This document shows, in pieces, positions 1-3,873 of a DNA stretch of 5,367 nt; position 1 is the first letter of the stretch; the number at the start of each line of letters is the position of its first letter. The position numbers and the translations under genes are program-made. The notes below the pieces were generated by a model, which made no database searches, was not told where the DNA came from, and saw nothing but the letters and a program-made list of their open reading frames with translations. The stretch is from a bacterium CG2_30_54_10 (GTDB taxonomy: Bacteria > Muiribacteriota > Ozemobacteria > Ozemobacterales > Ozemobacteraceae), in assembly GCA_001872985.1 (NCBI GenBank), contig MNYA01000337.1:1-5367 (forward strand), in the 5' to 3' direction.

Positions 1-47
1 GCCCTCCGGTCTGCCTTCACTCATCCCCCGACTTATTGAGATGGTAC
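1..47 (+). repeat. Right end of a palindromic MITE-like repeat (copy 1, partial)
   Basis: These 47 bases align without gaps to the right end of the full element at 3569-3615. Shared blocks include GCCCTCCGGT at the start, the CCCCCG run and the terminal motif TTATTGAGATGGTAC (33-47), which differs from TTATTGAGATGATAC at 3601-3615 by one base. The left part lies outside the window. It sits directly upstream of the deoxyhypusine-synthase-like gene, so that gene has this repeat family at both ends. The homology is seen directly; that it is a mobile element is inferred from the other copies. Confidence 0.85.
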
Positions 48-51
48 GAGG

Positions 52-71
52 TTTCTCCCTTCGGTCGAAAT
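52..71 (+). repeat. Half-copy of the CTTCGGTCGAAAT palindromic repeat
   Basis: This 20-base string, TTTCTCCCTTCGGTCGAAAT, is identical to positions 3720-3739, the right arm of the hairpin inside the element at 3624-3769. The matching left arm is absent here, so it is a half-site or remnant. It follows a repeat terminus (33-47) by 4 bp. Similar sequences of the TTTCTCC...GGTCGAAATGAC type recur between genes in many bacterial genomes, from general knowledge; no function is established from this window. Confidence 0.7.
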
Positions 72-79
72 TAAAAACT

Positions 80-85
80 AGAGGA
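80..85 (+). promoter_or_regulatory. Shine-Dalgarno site for the GTG start at 92
   Basis: AGAGGA ends six bases before the GTG at 92, a normal spacing for a ribosome binding site, and it supports GTG as the start. No convincing -35/-10 pair could be picked out in the short, repeat-filled upstream region. Confidence 0.6.
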
Positions 86-91
86 TAGCCT

Positions 92-1360
92 GTGAAGAAG
101 ACATCGAAGAAAAACCCCTACCTGGCGGGGGACCCCATAGACCCCCCAGGAATCTCCAAGGGAATCACCGTTTCCGAACTGATTTCATCTGCTTTTCTCG
201 CATACAACGCCGGTCGCCTGCGCGAGGCCTGCCGGTTGTTCGCTGAGAAAATGCTGCGCCCTGATGTCACCATCGGAATGAGCCTGGCGGGCGCCCTTAC
301 TCCTGCCGGCCTTGGAAAATCGGTCATCATCCCGTTGATCAAGGCCGGCTTCGTCGACTGGATCGTCTCCACCGGCGCCAATTTGTACCATGACACGCAT
401 TTTGGTATCGGCGAGCATCTGTACGCCGGCTCTCCATTTTTCAGCGATATCGATCTTCGGAAAAACGGCGTGGTCAGGATCTACGATATTCTTTTCAATT
501 ACGAGGTACTCCTGAATACCGATTCCTTTTTTCGGAAGATCATGCGTGCGCCCGAGTTCCAGCGAACCATGGGAACCGCAGAGTTCCATCATCTGGTCGG
601 AAAATACGTACTCGAACGTGAAAAACAGCTCGGCCTGAAAGACCAGAGCCTGCTTGCCGCCGCTCATGAGTCCGGGGTGCCGGTTTTCACCAGCAGCCCA
701 GGAGACAGTTCCATTGGAATGAACATCGCCGCCCTAGCCTTGGAAGGCAACAAGCTTATTCTCGATCCGAGCGTCGACGTGAATCAGACCGCCGCGATCG
801 TTCTTGCAGCCAAACGCCGGCCCGGTAAAAGCGCGGTTTTCATCTGTGGAGGTGGATCTCCGAAGAACTTCATGCTCCAGACCGAGCCCCAGATCCAGGA
901 AGTCCTTGGAATCAAGGAAGAGGGGCATGATTATTTCCTTCAATTCACGGACGCCCGCCCGGACACGGGAGGACTTTCCGGCGCCACGCCCTCCGAGGCG
1001 GTGAGCTGGGGGAAAGTGCGTCCCGAAAGCCTCCCCGACACCGTGGTCTGTTACCTCGACTCGACCGTTGCCCTTCCTCTGATCGCCGCGTATGCCCTCG
1101 AGACGGTCAAACCACGCAAGCCGAGACGTTTCTACGACCAATTGCCGCGCTTGCTCGACAAACTCGCCAAAGAATACGCCAGAAACAAACGTTCCGCGAA
1201 GCGTATCATCTCACAAACCCTGGGGAAGAATGAAGGCGGACCGGAAGGCGTAACGCGCCCGACCGCGGGGGATGAGCCTCGCGAATTTACTTCGCGAAGC
1301 GAAGGGGGGCGCGTCCGCAAACGCGTGCCCCCCTTTGTTGAGAAGATACCGCGAAGTTGA
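92..1360 (+). CDS. Deoxyhypusine synthase family protein (possible bacterial homospermidine synthase-type enzyme)
   Basis: The 422-residue product belongs to the deoxyhypusine synthase (DHS) family: NAD-dependent cytosolic enzymes that move the aminobutyl group of spermidine onto an acceptor amine through a lysine imine. Visible family motifs are TGANLYHD (94-101), SSPGDSSIG (201-209), the lysine loop GGGSPKNF (253-260), where K258 aligns with the catalytic lysine in GGGxxK of eukaryotic DHS, and the NAD/active-site segment ending [14 protein letters not shown] (296-309). Bacteria lack eIF5A, so the acceptor is probably a free amine such as putrescine, giving homospermidine, or is unknown; this is inference. 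The GTG start is supported by AGAGGA upstream and a basic N terminus. The recognisable family sequence ends near residue 370. Residues 371-420 are encoded by an inverted repeat element (1203-1349) and are low in hydrophobic residues. The stop is 24 bp before the diguanylate cyclase start, so co-transcription is plausible. Family assignment is secure; substrate is not. Confidence 0.93.
   Translation: MKKTSKKNPYLAGDPIDPPGISKGITVSELISSAFLAYNAGRLREACRLFAEKMLRPDVTIGMSLAGALTPAGLGKSVIIPLIKAGFVDWIVSTGANLYHDTHFGIGEHLYAGSPFFSDIDLRKNGVVRIYDILFNYEVLLNTDSFFRKIMRAPEFQRTMGTAEFHHLVGKYVLEREKQLGLKDQSLLAAAHESGVPVFTSSPGDSSIGMNIAALALEGNKLILDPSVDVNQTAAIVLAAKRRPGKSAVFICGGGSPKNFMLQTEPQIQEVLGIKEEGHDYFLQFTDARPDTGGLSGATPSEAVSWGKVRPESLPDTVVCYLDSTVALPLIAAYALETVKPRKPRRFYDQLPRLLDKLAKEYARNKRSAKRIISQTLGKNEGGPEGVTRPTAGDEPREFTSRSEGGRVRKRVPPFVEKIPRS
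1203..1349 (-). mobile_element. MITE-like palindromic element inserted in the 3' end of the DHS-like gene (copy 2)
   Basis: Read on the minus strand, this 147-bp unit runs from GTATCTTCTCAACAAA to TGTGAGATGATAC and matches the element at 3481-3615 almost throughout, with an exact 43-bp match between 1255-1297 (minus) and 3521-3563 (plus). It is about 12 bp longer because the loop of its G6/C6 hairpin (1304-1333) is expanded. A second stem pairs 1276-1285 with 1291-1300. Its ends are inverted copies of each other. The flanks are CGCGAAGC (1195-1202) and CGCGAAGT (1350-1357), matching at 7 of 8 positions and resembling a target-site duplication. It encodes residues 371-420 of the DHS-like protein. 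It codes for no protein of its own, so mobility would need a transposase elsewhere. Confidence 0.82.
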
Positions 1361-1384
1361 AATCGGGTATTTTACACGCAAGAA

Positions 1385-3433
1385 ATGTCAGAAAGCCCGA
1401 CTCGTCGAGAGATTCCATTCCTTCACAGCATCAAGCTGAAAACATGGGCCGGGATCTTCCTGGTTTCGATCGTTCCCCTGGTGGTCTTGGGCTTCTATTC
1501 ATTCGGGTTCCTGTCCCAGTTCAGCAGAACCCTGCTCATCAACAGCAACCTCCAAGCTTTCCAACAGGTCAAAGCCGAAGTCGAGCACTACGTACAAGTC
1601 TACGATGATCTTATCCGGCTTCTTCAAGCCGATGCAAGGCTTTCCGATCCCGCTTCGCCTCTTGCCGGGGAAGCCCTCCGGCAAATGGATCAGGCGTATG
1701 AATTCATAGAGCGGATCGTCATCTGCGCCTCCGATAGCACAATCATCGCCCATTCCGGAAAGGTTCCCGGCGAAGTCGCCCCATTGAGCCCGGACGAGCG
1801 GCGCGTCCTCGACGGTTCAGGGAGCGTAACCTTCGGCAAAGGAGTTTTCTTCCTGAAAACACTTCTGTCCGACAAGCCCGGCTCTCCGGTGATGATCGCC
1901 TCGGTCTCTTTCCTGAAATTGCGGAAAACTCTTGAAGGGATGTCGTTTGGAACCTCCTTCCTTTTTTACCTCGTAACTCGTGACGGGAAGAGCGTGCTTG
2001 AAGAAAAGGTTTTCCCCGCGGACCTGATCCGGAACATTGTACAACTTCCGTTCGGTGGATACGATATCCCCCCCGAAAACCAGGGCTCCCACGCCAAGGT
2101 AGTGATCGTCCTGCCCATCCTACAGCATGGTCTCAAAATTATTGTTATCCAGGAAGCCCTGGAAGTTTATGCTTCGATGGATCGAGTGAGGCGAAACATC
2201 TTGCTGGTCATCGCGATCGTCGGAGCCATTGCATTTTCCTTCGGAACGATCTTCAGCCTTCGGATTACCTCGCCGATAATCGCCATCGCCGGCAAGGTGA
2301 ACGAGATTGCGAGCGGAAACCTGCGAGCCAACGTCAAGTCGACCCGGAAGGACGAAATCGGTTTTCTGGCCTCGTGTTTCAACACTATGACGGTGCGCAT
2401 TCGGAAAAAGGTTTTCGAACTCACGACTCTTTTCAAGATTTCGCAGATCATCAACAATTCCAACTCGTACCAGAAATCGATGGATGAAACCCTTTCATAC
2501 CTCGTCCATACGTTTCTTGCAAACCGAGGATCGATCATGCTTTTAAACGATTCGGGCGATCAGTTGAAACTCAAAAGCGTCCGCACATTCGAAGAAGTCC
2601 TGACGCCTGCGAATTCCAACCTGGAAGAGTCCGTCTCCCTGAAACCAGGAGAGGGAATCGCCGGGCGGGTTCTCGATTCCGGGAAGCCCGTCATTTGCCT
2701 CGATTGCGCCGCCGACGACCGTTTCAAACCCTACGACCCCGACGCCGATCTGGCCCCTCCCAAGGTTCTCTTCTGCGTTCCCCTCGCGATGCAGGGAAAG
2801 CCCCTCGGGGTCATAAACCTGGCCGATCGAGGTGACCCGGAAAACTTTACCGAGGACGATCTTGGCCTGCTCGTTACCATAGCAAGCCAACTTGCCGTCT
2901 CGATCGAAAATGCCCGGCTCCACGAACTTGCGATAACCGATGGCTTAACCGGCTTGTTCATCCACAGGTATTTCCAGCTTAGGTTGGATGACGAGATCAA
3001 GCGGGCCAAGCGGCATGCCACTCCGGTCGGTTTGATCCTTTTCGATATTGACCATTTCAAGGTTTTCAACGACACATTCGGCCATCAGCAGGGAGATCGG
3101 GTTCTCCGCGAGGTAGCCCGCATCACCAAGGAATCCGCGCGGGCGGAAGACATCCCTTGCAGATATGGCGGAGAAGAGTTTACGATCATCCTGCCCCAGA
3201 CAACGGCCGAGCAGACCTTGACCTTTGCTGAACGTCTTCGCCAGAAGATTGAGGCGGCGATTCTCCCTCACGAGGGTCAGGTGCTTCATGTGACCATCAG
3301 CCTTGGGATTTCGGAGTTTCCAAAAATGGCCCTCGACAAGTCGACCCTTGTAAAAAAGGCCGATCAGGCTCTCTATCATTGCAAGGAAAAAGGACGTAAC
3401 TGTGCAACGATTTTCCGGGACGATTTTTCCTGA
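1385..3433 (+). CDS. Membrane-bound sensor diguanylate cyclase (extracytoplasmic sensor-HAMP-GAF-GGDEF)
   Basis: The 682-residue protein synthesises c-di-GMP from two GTP at the inner membrane. Domains in order: a basic N terminus; TM1 about 18-41; a periplasmic region about 42-268 with the size and placement of a Cache-type sensor; TM2 about 270-292; HAMP about 293-345 (ending near KDEIGFLASCFNTM); GAF about 347-510; GGDEF about 517-680. The cyclase looks competent: metal-binding D554 in LFDIDHFK, the substrate loop FNDTFGHQQGD (561-571) and GGEEF at 595-599. RAED (586-589) lies five residues before GGEEF, the canonical spacing for the RxxD inhibitory site, so product inhibition is expected. 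No EAL or HD-GYP domain is present. The ATG at 1385 has only a weak purine stretch (AAGAA) before it, so translation may rely partly on coupling to the gene ending at 1360. The periplasmic ligand is unknown; small nutrients are typical of Cache domains. Confidence 0.95.
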   Translation: MSESPTRREIPFLHSIKLKTWAGIFLVSIVPLVVLGFYSFGFLSQFSRTLLINSNLQAFQQVKAEVEHYVQVYDDLIRLLQADARLSDPASPLAGEALRQMDQAYEFIERIVICASDSTIIAHSGKVPGEVAPLSPDERRVLDGSGSVTFGKGVFFLKTLLSDKPGSPVMIASVSFLKLRKTLEGMSFGTSFLFYLVTRDGKSVLEEKVFPADLIRNIVQLPFGGYDIPPENQGSHAKVVIVLPILQHGLKIIVIQEALEVYASMDRVRRNILLVIAIVGAIAFSFGTIFSLRITSPIIAIAGKVNEIASGNLRANVKSTRKDEIGFLASCFNTMTVRIRKKVFELTTLFKISQIINNSNSYQKSMDETLSYLVHTFLANRGSIMLLNDSGDQLKLKSVRTFEEVLTPANSNLEESVSLKPGEGIAGRVLDSGKPVICLDCAADDRFKPYDPDADLAPPKVLFCVPLAMQGKPLGVINLADRGDPENFTEDDLGLLVTIASQLAVSIENARLHELAITDGLTGLFIHRYFQLRLDDEIKRAKRHATPVGLILFDIDHFKVFNDTFGHQQGDRVLREVARITKESARAEDIPCRYGGEEFTIILPQTTAEQTLTFAERLRQKIEAAILPHEGQVLHVTISLGISEFPKMALDKSTLVKKADQALYHCKEKGRNCATIFRDDFS

Positions 3434-3480
3434 CCTCTTGCCGGTGAGAACTTGCGGCGAACATTTTGAGAGGTCGGCAT

Positions 3481-3615
3481 GTAACTTCTCAATAAAGGGG
3501 GGCACGCGCCCCCCTTCGCCTCGCGAAGTAAATTCGCGAGGCTCATCCCCCGCGGTCGGGCGCTTTGCGCCCTCCGGTGCGCCCTCATGCCTCCCCCGGA
3601 TTATTGAGATGATAC
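3481..3615 (+). mobile_element. MITE-like palindromic element, full copy (copy 3)
   Basis: This 135-bp unit starts with GTAACTTCTCAATAA (3481-3495) and ends with TTATTGAGATGATAC (3601-3615). These are 15-bp inverted repeats with two mismatches. The interior folds as consecutive hairpins: G6/C6 flanked by AA/TT (3495-3516), a perfect 10-bp stem with a 5-nt loop (3518-3542), and GGGCGC-TTT-GCGCCC (3558-3572). It is homologous to 1203-1349 (opposite strand) and to 1-47. It has no coding capacity. Unlike the other two units, its outer flanks (GTCGGCAT left, CGCAAAAC right) do not match, so no target duplication is seen. It begins 48 bp after the diguanylate cyclase stop and could act as a processing or termination structure, which is inference. 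Confidence 0.85.
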
Positions 3616-3623
3616 CGCAAAAC
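3616..3623 (+). repeat. 8-bp direct repeat CGCAAAAC, left of element 3624-3769
   Basis: CGCAAAAC here is repeated exactly at 3770-3777, immediately outside the inverted-repeat ends of the element 3624-3769. This is the arrangement expected of a target-site duplication. It is also close to the CGCGAAGY flanks of the copy at 1203-1349. Confidence 0.7.
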
Positions 3624-3769
3624 GTATCTTCTCAATAATTCGGGGTTATGCAATGTGAACCATCGTAAGAATGTCATCTCGAACGAATGTGAGAGATCTT
3701 CCCTTCTACGGGAACAAGATTTCTCCCTTCGGTCGAAATGACAATTTCCCCAGAATTTTGAGAAGATAC
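3624..3769. mobile_element. Second MITE-like element with the same termini and a different interior
   Basis: This 146-bp unit has 22-bp inverted ends: 3624-3645 (GTATCTTCTCAATAA then TTCGGGG) and 3748-3769, which match in inverse orientation apart from small differences near the inner edge. The outermost 15 bp are those of the elements at 3481-3615 and 1203-1349, but the interior is unrelated and carries a long imperfect hairpin (3673-3742). Perfect 8-bp direct repeats, CGCAAAAC, flank it (3616-3623 and 3770-3777), strong evidence for insertion as a unit. It codes for nothing; movement would need a transposase in trans. Confidence 0.83.
3673..3742. repeat. Imperfect inverted repeat (hairpin) of the GTCATTTCGACCGAAGG type
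   Basis: The left arm 3673-3700 pairs with the right arm 3715-3742 over about 28 bp with several mismatches and a one-base bulge. The top continues as TCCC/GGGA (3700-3703 with 3710-3713). The right arm is copied exactly at 52-71. Palindromes of this type are scattered between genes in many bacteria, from general knowledge. Here it forms the core of the inserted element 3624-3769. There is no T-run after the stem, so it is not called as a terminator. Confidence 0.75.
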
Positions 3770-3777
3770 CGCAAAAC
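3770..3777 (+). repeat. 8-bp direct repeat CGCAAAAC, right of element 3624-3769
   Basis: This is the exact partner of 3616-3623, directly abutting the right inverted terminus of the element; together they look like a target-site duplication. Confidence 0.7.
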
Positions 3778-3861
3778 GACGACGGGGGCCTGAATTCACG
3801 CCTGCGCAGGAATGAGGCACTCCGGTGCTTTCGAAGTTTCCGCGAGCTATTGAGATGATAC
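3778..3861. repeat. Repeat remnant: palindromic core plus a third terminal motif
   Basis: This stretch contains a perfect 10-bp palindrome CCTGCGCAGG (3801-3810) within ATTCACG...GGAAT (3794-3813), a short inverted repeat GCAC-TCCG-GTGC (3817-3828) sharing CTCCGGTGC with 3572-3580, and a terminal motif CTATTGAGATGATAC (3847-3861) that differs from 3601-3615 at one position. No left terminus is visible, so it reads as the right part of another family member. It ends 12 bp from the stop codon of the minus-strand glycosyltransferase. With the elements at 3481-3615 and 3624-3769 it fills the convergent intergenic region; nothing else is recognised there. Confidence 0.6.
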
Positions 3862-3873
3862 GTCACGAGTGCT

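Noticed and set aside
1132..1320. Minus-strand open frame whose product resembles that of 3402-3638 on the plus strand
   Set aside because: The shared [19 protein letters not shown] comes from the two copies of the non-coding repeat. It is a useful sign of repeat homology but not a gene family.
1357..1608. Plus-strand 83-codon open frame with a TTG start
   Set aside because: It is an out-of-frame shadow of the diguanylate cyclase N terminus; Pro/Gln-rich with no recognisable fold.
3495..3572. Rho-independent terminator for the cyclase gene
   Set aside because: The hairpins are strong and GC-rich but none is followed by a run of T on either strand; they belong to the repeat element.
3402..3638. 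Plus-strand 78-codon open frame overlapping the end of the cyclase gene
   Set aside because: It starts inside the cyclase in another frame and continues only through repeat sequence.
3794..3813. Neisseria-type dRS3 element (ATTCCC...GGGAAT)
   Set aside because: It resembles the pattern but the left arm is ATTCAC and the repeat is present once; similar palindromes occur in many taxa, so no such assignment is made.
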